Shown: positions 33,501-45,000 of the stretch, in pieces
Position numbering within the stretch: position 1 is the first letter of the stretch
Layout of the letters: each line of letters starts with the position of its first letter
From: Macrostomum hystrix
Taxonomy: Eukaryota > Platyhelminthes > Macrostomidae
Reading direction: 5' to 3'
DNA: 64,000 nucleotides
NCBI GenBank assembly: GCA_950097015.1
Contig: CATNEN010000001.1
Span: forward strand, 713,501 to 777,500
Notes under the pieces: generated by a model
What the model saw: the letters and a program-made list of their open reading frames with translations, nothing else
Told to the model about the DNA's origin: nothing
Databases searched by the model: none
Position numbers and translations under genes: made by a program

Positions 33501-34012
33501 AGTCTAGTGACAATCTAGAGCAGATTCTAGTGATAATCTAGAGCAGATTCTAGTGATAATCTAGAGCAGATTCTAGTGACAATCTAGAGCAGATTCTAGT
33601 GATAATCTAGAGCAGATTCTAGTGACAATCTAGAGCAGATTCTTGTGACAATCTAGAGCAGATTCTAGTGACAATCTAGAGCAGATTCTAGTGACAATCT
33701 AGAGCAGATTCTAGTGACAATCTAGAGCAGATTCTAGTGACAATCTAGAGCAGATTCTTGTGACAATCTAGAGCACATTCTAGTGACAATCTAGAGCAGA
33801 TTCTTGTGACAATCTAGAGCACATTCTAGTGACAATCTAGAGCAGATTCTTGTGACAATCTAGAGCAGATTCTTGTGACAATCTAGAGCAGATTCTAGTG
33901 ATAATCTAGAGCAGATTCTAGTGACAATCTAGAGCAGATTCTTGTGACAATCTAGAGCAGATTCTAGTGATAGTCTAGAGCAGATTCTTGTGACAATCTA
34001 GAGCAGATTTGA
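30585..34012. repeat. 3.4-kb array, 23-bp unit
   Basis: About 149 copies of TCTAGAGCAGATTCTAGTGA plus CAA or TAA. It is very homogeneous; most variation is C/T at one position (GACAA versus GATAA). Rare marks are GCCGATTC, TTCTTGTG and GAGCACATTC, plus one-base insertions near 32193 and 32337. A variant block with GCCGATTC near 33037 repeats near 33267, an offset of 230 bp (10 units). It follows the 3' end of the RRM gene. Confidence 0.98.
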
Positions 34013-34425
34013 GTGAACATCTTAATAGATTCCCAGAAACGTCAATTAGATTCCAATGTATAAAAACATTTTTTAAAAATATTTTTTAATCTCTTACAAC
34101 AGCTTTTTTGCACGTAACGATTGGTTTTATAATAATGCTACAGTTTTATCTGCTTGTTCACAATGACTGTTCTGCAAAAGTATGCATACTATTACGAGTA
34201 AAAATGTGAAAAAATCTAAGGAAAACTAATGGATCAAAAAAACTAGAAATAGAAAAACAGTCAGTAAATTAAAATTTATCCATTTACACGCACAGCTAGC
34301 TATAAACTACATTTGTAAAAACCTATTGTTACTACACACATTAATTATGTGCACAGGGGTAGGTGCGGAATTTAGCATGAAAAAAATACATAATAGTAAT
34401 AATATGGAATAGAACTAATAAATAA
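34013..34425. other. AT-rich spacer
   Basis: Nothing recognised between the 23-bp array and the next repeat. Confidence 0.5.
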
Positions 34426-35175
34426 TCGGATGCAGCTAGAAGCTGACACTGAAAGAATGGAAGCTGACACTGAAGGAATGGAAGCTGACACACTGAAGGA
34501 ACGGATGCAGCTAGAAGCTGACACTGAAGGAATGGAAGCTGACACACTGAAGGAACGGATGCAGCTAAAAGCTGACACTGAAGGAATGGAAGCTGACACA
34601 CTGAAGGAACGGATGCAGCTAGAAGCTGACACTGAAGAAATGGATTCAGCTAGAAGCTAACACTGAAGGAATGGTAGCTGACACACTGAAGGAACGGATG
34701 CAGCTAGAAGCTGACACTGAAGGAATGGATTCAGCTAGAAGCTAACACTGAAGGAACGGATGCAGCTAGAAGCTGACACTGAAGAAATGGATTCAGCTAG
34801 AAGCTAACACTGAAGGAATGGTAGCTGACACACTGAAGGAACGGATGCAGCTAGAAGCTGACACTGAAGAAATGGATTCAGCTAGAAGCTAACACTGAAG
34901 GAACGGATGCAGCTAGAAGCTGACACTGAAGGAACGGATGCAGCTAGAAGCTGACACACTGAAGAAACGGATGCAGCTAGAAGCTGACACTGAAGGAATG
35001 GATGCAGCTAGAAGCTGACACACTGAAGGAACGGATGCAGCTAGAAGCTGACACTGAAGGAACGGATGCAGCTAGAAGCTGACACTGAAGGAATGGATGC
35101 AGCTAGAAGCTGACACTAAAGGAATAGAAGCTGGCACACTGAAGAAACGGATGCAGATGGAAGCTGACACACTAA
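34426..35175. repeat. Complex minisatellite, about 30- and 50-bp units
   Basis: Built from GATGCAGCTAGAAGCTGACA and CTGAAGGAACG/CTGAAGGAATG. Long and short unit types are mixed (with or without a second AAGCTGACACACTGAAGG segment). It lies between the convergent 3' ends of the RRM gene and the transporter gene. Confidence 0.92.
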
Positions 35176-35299
35176 AAGTCTATGTAAAGTGATTGACTTT
35201 AGACACTTCAGTGACATTGACGATCCAGTGAATCAAATTCCCAAAGCACAGGTATATGCTCCGCAGTCAATCTATAAATCGGCAATCTGATAAGAGACG

Positions 35300-38200
35300 T
35301 CACACAGCGTCACTGCGCAGTTTTATGTGGCGAAGCTTCGGCCTAGTCTGCAGCCGGTGCTCAGTGCTGTGCAGCACGCCGTAGGCAAAATAGATGACAA
35401 ATCCCACAAACATCCAGATTAGGAATCGAAGCCAGGTACCATTCGGCAGGGCCATCATCAGGTATAAATTGACAAATATTGACGCGCACGGTAGAAAAGG
35501 CACGCCGGGTACTTTGAAGGCCACCTTCTTGGCACTCTGCGGCTGCAGTCTCAGGCTGACAATGCAGAGCAGACAGATCAGCAGCGACAGGGCCGCCGCA
35601 ATAGCCACGCCCGGGTGGCTGAGCTTATCCGAGACGCGCTCCAAAATGAATGCCAAAGCGGCAGCGCTAGCCATGAACAGGGCTGAGTTGCCCCTAGTAA
35701 CTGACTCGGATAGCTGGCTGGGCGTTTCGTTGGAGCCGTGAAACCTGACTGAGCAGCGAAGATACTCTGCTATGCTGATAATACACGATGCATTGACGTT
35801 TCGCTGCGCCACGTTATGATTGCTTTGCCTGTTGGTCGATTCGTCAACGATGGGTGCGGCCGGTTGGTCATTGTCGTCTTCTACGTCCTCGTGTTCTTTG
35901 TCCTTCGATAGATCGATGCCGTGTCCTTTGATGAATTCGAGTTTGGCGTTCGAGATAGATTAAAGACAGTTGATCGAAGGATAAATGACAGATAATTTTT
36001 TTCATTTACTCGTAATAATAATACTCGTAGTATCATATCACAAACTATGGTTGTAGCCTTCAATGCTTCAGTTCACCCAAATGGGGTACCAGCATCAGCA
36101 CGGGTAACTGAGGGTGGGTGTGGCGTCCTCCCAGTCCACTGAACAGCCGTACGCAGCCTTCAGATGCGCCGCGCAATAGCTGCGGTAGGGGCGGTGAGTG
36201 GTAGAGTGGTCTAACGCGGTTGCCTTTCGCACCAAGGTCCCTGCACGAGCTCGATTCATGTGGCAACGCCACATTCATTTGGGGCGCAGACGCGGAGAGA
36301 AGGCTTGGGGGCTTGTCGTGCAATTTACGCCATTGAGGGCCAGATTGAAAATCTTATATATTGAGACAGCAGATAAATAAATCCTTACCCTTGGAAGGCT
36401 CACCAACGACACTGCTAGTCTGATCTCGACTGCCCCGCAGAATGAGCACAGACAAGGCCACCAGTGTGTAGGCCAGCAGGGTGCCAATGGACATCATGTC
36501 CACCAGCTCTTTGAGCTCGAATAGGCAGGCCATGATGCCGGCCATGCTGCCTGTGATGAATGTGGCAGTCATTGGGGTTGACAGCCGAGGATGCACCCTG
36601 GCCAGGAAGCGGAAAATCACTCCGTCGGCAGCCATGGCATAGACAATACGCGGCAGTGGAATCATGGAGCCGAGCAGACTGGTGGACAATGCGCACACGG
36701 CGCCAACCGCAATCACATAGTTGGCCACTCGCCAGCCGTAGGCGGCGAAAGCTGCTGGCAGCGGCGCCAGAGGGTCCAGTGCGAAGTAGGGCAGCATGAG
36801 GGTCAGCGCTGCGCTCAGACAGAAGTAGACGATGAAACATATTGACAGGCTGACTATGATACTGATTGGAATGGCTCGCTGCGGATTCTTCACCTGCGCG
36901 TAAAATTATTGAAATTGAATCTTAATGCTCAATTGAACGATGTCTTCTGTAGCTGCCATAGACTATCGTTCACTACCCTCCTCTCCGGTGGTGGCGATGG
37001 CTCCCTACCATAGACTATGGTTCACTAACCTCCTCTCCGGTGGTGGCGATGGCTCCCTACCATAGACTATGGTTCACTAACCTCCTCTCCGGTGGTGGCG
37101 ATGGCTCCCTACCATAGACTATGGTTCACTAACCTCCTCTCCGGTGGTGGCGATGGCTCCCTACCATAGACTATGGTTCACTAACCTCCTCTCCGGTGGT
37201 GGCGATGGCTCCCTACCATAGACTATGGTTCACTAACCTCCTCTCCGGTAGTGGCGATGGCTCCCTACCATAGACTATGGTTCACTAACCTCCTCTCCGG
37301 TGGTAGTGAGGGCTCCCTACCATAGACTATGGTTCACTAACCTCCTCTCCGGTGGTGGCGATGGCTCCCTACCATAGACTATGGTTCACTACCCTCCTCT
37401 CCGGTGGTGGCGATGGCTCCCTACCATAGACTATGGTTCACTAACCTCCTCTCCGGTGGTAGTGAGGGCTCCCTACCATAGACTATGGTTCACTAACCTC
37501 CTCTCCGGTGGTAGTGAGGGCTCCCTACCATAGACTATGGTTCACTAACCTCCTCTCCGGTGGTAGTGAGGGCTCCCTACCATAGACTATGGTTCACTAA
37601 CCTCCTCTCCGGTGGTGGCGATAGCGTCAAACCCTATGAACGCGTAAAAACACGTGCCGGCGCCGCTGATGACGCTTTTGAAGCCGAACGGTAGAAATCC
37701 GCCATCTCCGACAACATTAGCAGCGAATGTGCGATTGGCGAATTCGATGGTGCCATTGTCGCCCGGTCGCATTTGCCAGTTACCAATGTCAGCTAGCCAC
37801 ATTCCGGATACGAAAACAATTGATAGGACAATTAGATTCACCTTGAGGAGGAAGGGTGTGAAAGTAAATGCCGTTTCTAAATCACGTGATGGAAGGTACA
37901 CTGTTTCCTTGAGTTTAATAGGCGGAACGGTAAATCATCCGACTCTCGCGACGAGCGTACCTGAGCTCGAATCCGCCAACTAATTTTGATTTTTTTGAGA
38001 CTCGTCTTGCAATTTAAGTGCACTAAGGCCACCCCACCATAGACTATGGCACATTATGAGTGAGCTCTGCCTGATGAGAAACTAAGTCAGGGCAGATAGA
38101 TGTATAGGTGCGAAAATGCTTCGCAGACGACAAAAGTATGCAAACAGCGCATTGAATTACCAGAGTGAAGATTTTGTTGATCCAAGCCGACTCCTTGACG

Positions 38201-38766
38201 CCTAGCGAGATGACCACAGTCAACAGCAGGACGATGCCCAACGCGAAGAAGTCGGGATATTCAGCAATGCCGGGCAGATACATGGGCATGCTGGCCCTGA
38301 ATGCGCCGATCACTTTGCCGCCAACGAGACTGTCGAAGTTCTGCGACCAGGCGCGGGCCACGCTGGCTGTGCCAATCACGTATTCAAGGATGAGATTCCA
38401 GCCAATGACGAAGGCCATGAACTCGCCAACTGACACGTAGCTGTACACATAGGCCGAGCCGGATTTGGGCACCCTGGCGCCAAATTCAGCGTAGCAGAGG
38501 CCGGCCAGGACTGAGGCCGCTGCGGCTATGAGGAAGGACACAACCACAGCCGGTCCGGTGGTCTTCTGAGCCACTTCGCCGGCGATCACGTAGACACCGG
38601 CGCCCAGAGTGGAACCGACTCCGAGGGCGATGAGATCGATGGTGCCGAGACAGCGGGAGAGCTTCGTGTCCTCGATGTGCGCTTCGTCTAGGGTCTTCTT
38701 GCGAGTCAGGATGCTCAGAATCACTTTAAAACGGTCGCTATGTTGACTGCGACTGTACGGTGCCAT
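35300..38766 (-). CDS. SLC7A1/2/3-like: Cationic amino acid transporter, SLC7 CAT subfamily (complete)
   Basis: Four exons in consistent phase: 38766-38161, 37841-37602, 36893-36389, 35925-35300; 658 residues, normal for CATs. Start is [14 protein letters not shown]; the frame upstream has no closer ATG. The first exon has [28 protein letters not shown], and [20 protein letters not shown], classic for this family. Then come [92 protein letters not shown], and a final multi-helix part ([29 protein letters not shown]). These transporters have 14 membrane segments and carry Arg, Lys and ornithine across the plasma membrane. NGT and NRT (exon 2) are possible N-glycosylation sites. Intron 2 is filled with 52-bp repeats copied from the exon 2 end, including its splice donor. 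The terminal SDAV might bind a PDZ domain (inference). Confidence 0.95.
36063..36187 (+). mobile_element. SINE family 1 fragment in intron 3 of the transporter gene
   Basis: TGCTTCAGTTCACCC, AATGGGGTACCAGCATCAGC, GGGTGGGTGTGG and TACGCAGCCTTCAGATGCG match the central and 3' regions of family 1 (48119-48400). The tRNA-like head is missing. The 3' end abuts a SINE family 2 head. Confidence 0.75.
36190..36352 (+). mobile_element. SINE family 2 fragment in intron 3 of the transporter gene
   Basis: A tRNA-like head (GTGAGTGGTAGAGTGGTCTA, GAGCTCGATTC) and a body start (GCTTGTCGTGCAATTTACGC, GAGGGCCAGATTG). The copy ends before the 3' domain and lies antisense to the host gene. Confidence 0.75.
36957..37625. 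repeat. 52-bp tandem repeat carrying copies of the exon 2 end and splice donor
   Basis: Thirteen registers of 52 bp, of which the one at 37602 is the real exon 2 end and 12 lie in the intron (36978, 37030 and so on to 37550). On the minus strand each intronic unit contains ATCGCCACCACCGGAGAGGA, or a variant, then G|GTTAGTG (GGTAGTG in two), matching the authentic donor. The rest of the unit is the first intron bases (AACCATAGTCTATGGTAGGG). Units at 37290, 37446, 37498 and 37550 share a variant (TAGTGAGGGC for TGGCGATGGC). Confidence 0.95.
37920..38125 (+). mobile_element. Degraded SINE family 2 copy in intron 1 of the transporter gene
   Basis: CTGAGCTCGAATCCGC (B box), CTCGTCTTGCAATTTA and AAACTAAGTCAGGGCAGATA correspond in order to the head, body and 3' domain of family 2. 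It is strongly diverged, so older than the other copies. Confidence 0.5.
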
Positions 38767-39455
38767 AGCTGCTTTTGCTGACTTGGTTATTTCTGCTTTT
38801 AGGTGACTTCTGATCAATTGTATATGGCTCTATAAGCAGCTCTCATTTTTATGAGTTAAATGAGTACAAAAGTACACGTCTTGAGGACCAGTGATGAAAA
38901 CTGCGCGAAGCTGGTTTGGCTTCACACGAGAGAAGCTCTAAGAATCGGAGTTTTTATAACTACGAGCTACCAACTCAACCTAACGACTCAATTGAGCACA
39001 TTGCTTCCATTCACACAGCTAAGAAAACTCGCCCAAAAACCATTTTCATATTATATGAAGCAGTCTCAGACTGGAAAATGAGCAGCATTCATTAAATTTG
39101 CGCTGATATGGCACAAGCAGTATTCACTGGCCCTTATAATATTGTGCATGTGAATCTAGTAGGTAGGAACAATGCAAGATGAAAAAATGTAATGAAAATA
39201 TCTGCTTTAAAACGTTAAAGGCACAAAGTTTTCCTATGCACCTATTTGAAAACCTAGCTCACGTTTTGCTATTCTCATGTTTTCAAAGTCTCTCCATCAT
39301 AAATACTGCTTTGTCAATGGTCGTTAACAAATAAAGGTAGAAAAATACAGAAAATATTGCTTATAACTCACAGTTTTGGAGTAACAACTGTTGCACACCG
39401 CCTACAATGCGCTTGAAGTGTTTTTTAAGGCTCGTAATTCTCATTAGGCTGCTTT
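38767..39455. other. 5' flank of the transporter gene
   Basis: No coding exon recognised. It should hold the promoter and any 5' UTR exon of the minus-strand transporter gene. Confidence 0.4.
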
Positions 39456-41145
39456 GTACTGTCCAATTCGATCTGAACTGTCTAACAGGATTGATTGGAA
39501 CTGTCTAACAGGATTGATTGGAACTGTCTAACAGGATTGATAGGAACTGTCTAACAGAATTGATTGGAACTGTCTAACAGGATTGATTGGAACTGTCTAA
39601 CAGGATTGATTTGAACTGTCTAACAGGATTGATTGGAACTGTCTAATAGGATTGATTGGAACTGACTAACAGGATTTATTGAAACTGTCTAACAGGATTG
39701 ATTGGAACTGTCTAACAGGATTGATTGGAACTGACTAACAGGATTGATTGGAACTGTCTAACAGGATTGATTGGAACTGTCTAACAGGATTGATTGGAAC
39801 TGTCTAACAGGATTGATTGGAACTGTCTAACAGGATTGATTGGAACTGTCTAACAGGATTGATTGGAACTGACTAACAGGATTGATTGGAACTGTCTAAC
39901 AGGATTGATTGAAACTGACTAACAGGATTGATTGGAACTGTCTAACAGGATTGATTGGAACTGTCTAACAGGATTGATTGGAACTGTCTAACAGGATTGA
40001 TTGGAACTGTCTAACAGGATTGATTGGAACTGTCTAACAGGATTGATTGGAACTGTCTAACAGGATTGATTGGAACTGACTAACAGGATTGATTTGAACT
40101 GTCTAACAGGATTGATTGGAACTGACTAACAGGATTGATTGGAACTGTCTAACAGGATTGATTGGAACTGTCTAACAGGATTGATTTGAGCTGTCTAACA
40201 GGATTGATTGGAACTGTCTAACAGGATTGATTTGAGCTGTCTAACAGGATTGATTGGAACTGTTTAACAGGATTGATTGGAACTGTCTAACAGGATTGAT
40301 TGGAACTGTCTAACAGGATTGATTGGAACTGTCTAACAGGATTGATTTGAGCTGTCTAACAGGATTGATCTGAACTGTTTAACAGGATTGATTGGAACTG
40401 TCTAACAGGATTGATTGGAACTGTCTAACAGGATTGATTGGAACTGTCTAACAGGATTGATTGGAACTGTCTAACAGGATTGATTGGAACTGTCTAACAG
40501 GATTGATTGGAACTGTCTAACAGGATTGATTGGAACTGTCTAACAGGATTGATTGGAACTGTCTAACAGGATTGATTGGAACTGTCTAACAGGATTGATT
40601 GGAACTGTCTAACAGGATTGATTGGAACTGTCTAACAGGTTCGATTTGAACTGTCTAACAGGTTCGATTTGAACTGTCTAACAGGATTGATTGGAACTGA
40701 CTAACAGGATTGATTGGAACTGTCTAACAGGATTGATTGGAACTGTCTAACAGGATTGATTTGAGCTGTCTAACAGGATTGATCTGAACTGTCTAACAGG
40801 TTCGATTTGAACTGTCTAACAGGATTTATTTGAACTGTCTAACAGGATTGATTGAAACTGTCTAACAGGATTGATTGGAACTGTCTAACAGGATTGATTG
40901 GAACTGACTAACAGGATTGATTGAAACTGTCTAACAGGATTTATTTGAACTGTCTAACAGGATTTATTTGAACTGTCTAACAGGATTGATTGAAACTGTC
41001 TAACAGGATTGATTGGAACTGTCTAACAGGATTGATTGGAACTGACTAACAGGATTGATTGAAACTGTCTAACAGGATTTATTTGAACTGTCTAACAGGA
41101 TTGAACTGAACTGTCTAACAGGTTCGATTTGAGCTGTCTAACAGG
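39456..41145. repeat. 1.7-kb array, 23-bp unit (AACTGTCTAACAGGATTGAT)
   Basis: About 73 copies of AACTGTCTAACAGGATTGAT plus TGG. Variants are GACTAAC, TTTGAGC, GGTTCGATTTG and GGATTTATT. A block with GGATTTATTTGAAC followed by ATTGAAACTG recurs near 40820, 40945 and 41075, showing local block duplication. Unit length equals that of the 30.6-kb array, but the sequence is unrelated. Confidence 0.97.
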
Positions 41146-41594
41146 ATTAATATTTTATATTTTATCTAAGCAGGATATATCTTGAAATTAAACTGATATT
41201 AACTTGAACTTATATTAAAAGTCTTTTAAGTTTAACTTTGATTTTTTAATCAAAGAATGAACAATGACAAATTAGAAATTAATTGATTACATGTTGCAAA
41301 TAACATTAAAATTAGTTTCTTTTGCATAGCAGAGATTGCAATTATATTGTTATTGTTAGCATGCAGTGTCACGTGTACCTATGTACAGCCAAGCATTGAT
41401 CAGATTTTATTAAATAAATAAACAGCAACTGAAATTTAAGAATGCCAATAAATGCTTGCGCATAGAAACAAAAATGTTGTACAGAGTCGCAAGTAAGTAC
41501 TCGTAATTTACGATTTAAACTGGTGCCCAAAATAGTTTAATGAAAAGCGACAATATAACTAATATAAACATGCTTAAAAACATTATCAATCTAA
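41146..41594. other. AT-rich spacer
   Basis: Nothing recognised between two repeat arrays. Confidence 0.5.
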
Positions 41595-41975
41595 CAGTTA
41601 TCAATGGCCTATTAAACACTGGGAAATGAGGGATAATGACCTATTAAACACTGGGAAATGAGGGACAATGGCCTATTAAACACGCTGGGAAATGAGGGAT
41701 AATGACCTATTAAACACTGGGAAATGAGGGACAATGGCCTATTAAACACACTGGGAAATGAGAGACAATGGCCTATTAAACACGCTGGGAAATGAGGGAC
41801 AATGGCCTATTAAACACACTGGGAAATGAGGGACAATGGCCTATTAAACACACTGGGAAATGAGGGACAATGGCCTATTAAACACGCTGGGAAATGAGGG
41901 ATAATGGCCTATTAAACACTGGGAAATGAGGGATAATGGCCTATTAAACACTGGGAAATGAGGCATAATGGCCTA
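41595..41975. repeat. Minisatellite, 31-35-bp unit (CCTATTAAACACTGGGAAAT)
   Basis: About 11 copies of CCTATTAAACACTGGGAAAT plus GAGGGATAATGG, some with an extra CACG or CACA before CTGGG. It ends about 70 bases past the 3' end of the ATF7IP-like gene. Confidence 0.93.
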
Positions 41976-42043
41976 AGCCAATTGCTTACCCTAAAGAGAT
42001 GTGCAATATATACAAGAAATAAGTATAAGCAGCAAAGTCAGTT

Positions 42044-45000
42044 TTAAATGGCATTTAAGCTTCGCCGTTGTTGCTGCTGCTGCTGCTGCTGCTGATCAGG
42101 TCCGATAGGTGGCCAGGTGACAACATTGGACCACAAGCCGGCGCGACCTTTGCCGTCTTCGGCGCGCAGAACAAAATGACAGGCTCCGCGTCGATTGTCG
42201 ATGCCAACTTGACAACGCATCGGCAGCGGCAGGGCTCTTAAGTCGGCCGTCTTCGCCCAGGACTCCGCAGACCTACCCGGCCTGTGGTAGCAGTACCAGA
42301 CAGAGTAGCTGCTGATTTGATGCCGCGGATCTGACACGGGATTGCGCAATGTCCAATGCAACTCGGCCGATTGCCTGGATAGTAAACAGGGATATCGATT
42401 CTTATGAATGCGATTTTGTCTCTTATCGATGGGATTTTGATTCTTACCGATGGGATTTTGATTCTTACCGATGGGATTTTGATTCTTATCGATGGGATTT
42501 TGATTCTTACCGATGGGATTTTGATTCTTATCAATGGGATTTTGATTCTTATCGATGGGATTTTGATTCTTATCGATGGGATAATAATTCTTACCGATGG
42601 GATTTCAATTCTTATCGATGGGATATTGATTCATATGAATGTGATTTTGTTTCTTACCGATGGGATTTTTATTCTTACCGATGGGATTTTGATTCTTACT
42701 GATGGGATATTGATTCTTACCGATGGGATTTTTATTCTTACCGATGGGATTTTGATTCTTGTCGATGGGATTTTGATTCTTATCGATGGGATATTGATTC
42801 TTATCGATGGGATTTTTATTCTTACCGATGGGATTTTGATTCTTGTCGATGGGATTTTGATTCTTATCGATGGGATATTGATTCTTATCGATGGGATTTT
42901 TATTCTTACCGATGGGATTTTGATTCTTGTCGATGGGATTTCAATACTTATCGATGGGATTTTGATACTTATCGATGGGATTTTGATTCTTATCGATGGG
43001 ATTTTGATTCTTATCGATGGGATATTAATTCTTACCGATGGGATTTCAATTCTTATCGATGGGATTTTTATTCTTACCGATGGGATTTTGATTCTTATCG
43101 ATGGGATTTTGATTCTTATCGATGGGATTTTTATTCTTACCGATGGGATTTTGATTCTTACTGATGGGATATTGATTCTTACCGATGGGATTTTGATTCT
43201 TGTCGATGGGATTTTGATTCTTGTCGATGGGATTTCAATACTTATCGATGGGAATTTGAATAGTCATCAATTTGATCATGAATAATAAGATTTCCATCGT
43301 ATTAATTGGATTCTTATTAAGGCTGTAAATTGCATGGCAAGCCTGCCAGTTGCCTTTCTGCGTCAAGTTTCTTAAAAGTTGTTTTTAATTCTGTCGCAAA
43401 TATGCGATACAGATTTTTAATGACTCAATTCGATAAGATCTGTAGTTCTTAAAATACTACTTTTAATAGTAAAATCAGGAAAATATAGACTTATAAGAAC
43501 GAGCAAACTGTTAACCAACAAAGTTTATTTACGATGCTCAATATTTTATATTATTTACCATCGAACATCAAATTGATTTCATTGGTTTCAAAAATTTACT
43601 GTACCAAGACATTAGCCCGCAATGCTAGAATAAACAAAGCGGAATTTGACTATCTTGGCTAGTAGTTTTTTTAAGTAAGTGTTGTATCTTCTTTTTTACA
43701 AATAATTTGTTGATTATGGATCTGAAGGCTGCGTACGGCTGTTCAGTCCATGGACTGGGGAGACGCCACACCCACCTTCAATTAACCTGAAGCAGTGTAG
43801 AGTTAAGTGTCTTGCTAAAGTACACAAATTGTTCTAATTAATAGTAACTATAGTATAACTAATAGTAGAATGACAAACTGTTAACCAACAAAATCTATTT
43901 ACGATGCTCGATTGCTGTAATTAGTTATCAGCGAACATCATAACAATATCATTATTGTTGGCTATGAACATTTACTATACCAAGACATTAGCCCACAATG
44001 CTAGAATGAACAAAGTGGAATTTGACTATCTTGGAAACTTTGACTACTTTTCTAAAAGTATCAGTTGTGCTTCCCTTAGAAATCACTGTAAATTTAAAAT
44101 TTCATTGTAACCACATTTGAATTGGGGTCGCAAAATACTCAATTAATATATCCTTGCGACTCCAGAAAACTCAATTCAAATAAGTGGTTAATGCACTTTT
44201 TCGTTTAATGTTCCAAGACATTAGCCCACTTTGAGACTGTTTAACAAAATTGGACAACAAAGTGGAATTTGACTGTCTGGGGCTTCAAAATTACTACAGA
44301 ATCTAAATACCAGACTCAAAACCATGAGAATCCCAGACTAAAAAACACAAGAATATCAGACTCAAAACCATGAGAATCCCAGACTCAAAACCATGAGAAT
44401 CCCAGACTAAAAAACACAAGAATGCCAGACTCAAAACCACAAGAATCCCAGACTCAAAACCACAAGAATACCAGACTCAAAACCATGAGAATCCCAGACT
44501 CAAAACCACAAGAATACCAGACTCAAAACCACAAGAATACCAGACTCAAAACCACAAGAATACCAGACTCAAAACCACAAGAATACCAGACTCAAAACCA
44601 CAAGAATATCAGACTCAAAACCACAAGAATATCAGACTCAAAACCACAAGAATCCCAGACTCAAAACCACAAGAATATCAGACTCAAAACCACAAGAATC
44701 TCAGACTCAAAACCACAAGAATACCAGACTCAAAACCACAAGAATACCAGACTCAAAACCACAAGAATACCAGACTCAAAACCACAAGAATATCAGACTC
44801 AAAACCACAAGAATATCAGACTCAAAACCACAAGAATACCAGACTCAAAACCACAAGAATACCAGACTTAAAACCACAAGAATACCAGACTCAAAACCAC
44901 AAGAATACCAGACTCAAAACCACAAGAATACCAGACTCAAAACCATGAGAATACCAGACTCAAAACCACAAGAATACCAGACTCAAAACCACAAGAATAC

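Noticed and set aside
30585-34012. CRISPR-like array
   Set aside because: Tandem copies have no unique spacers between repeats and the genome is eukaryotic; it is a minisatellite.
42404-43285. A 293-codon frame of DGILILT repeats
   Set aside because: A 21-bp minisatellite in an intron of the minus-strand ATF7IP-like gene; no start context or conserved domain.
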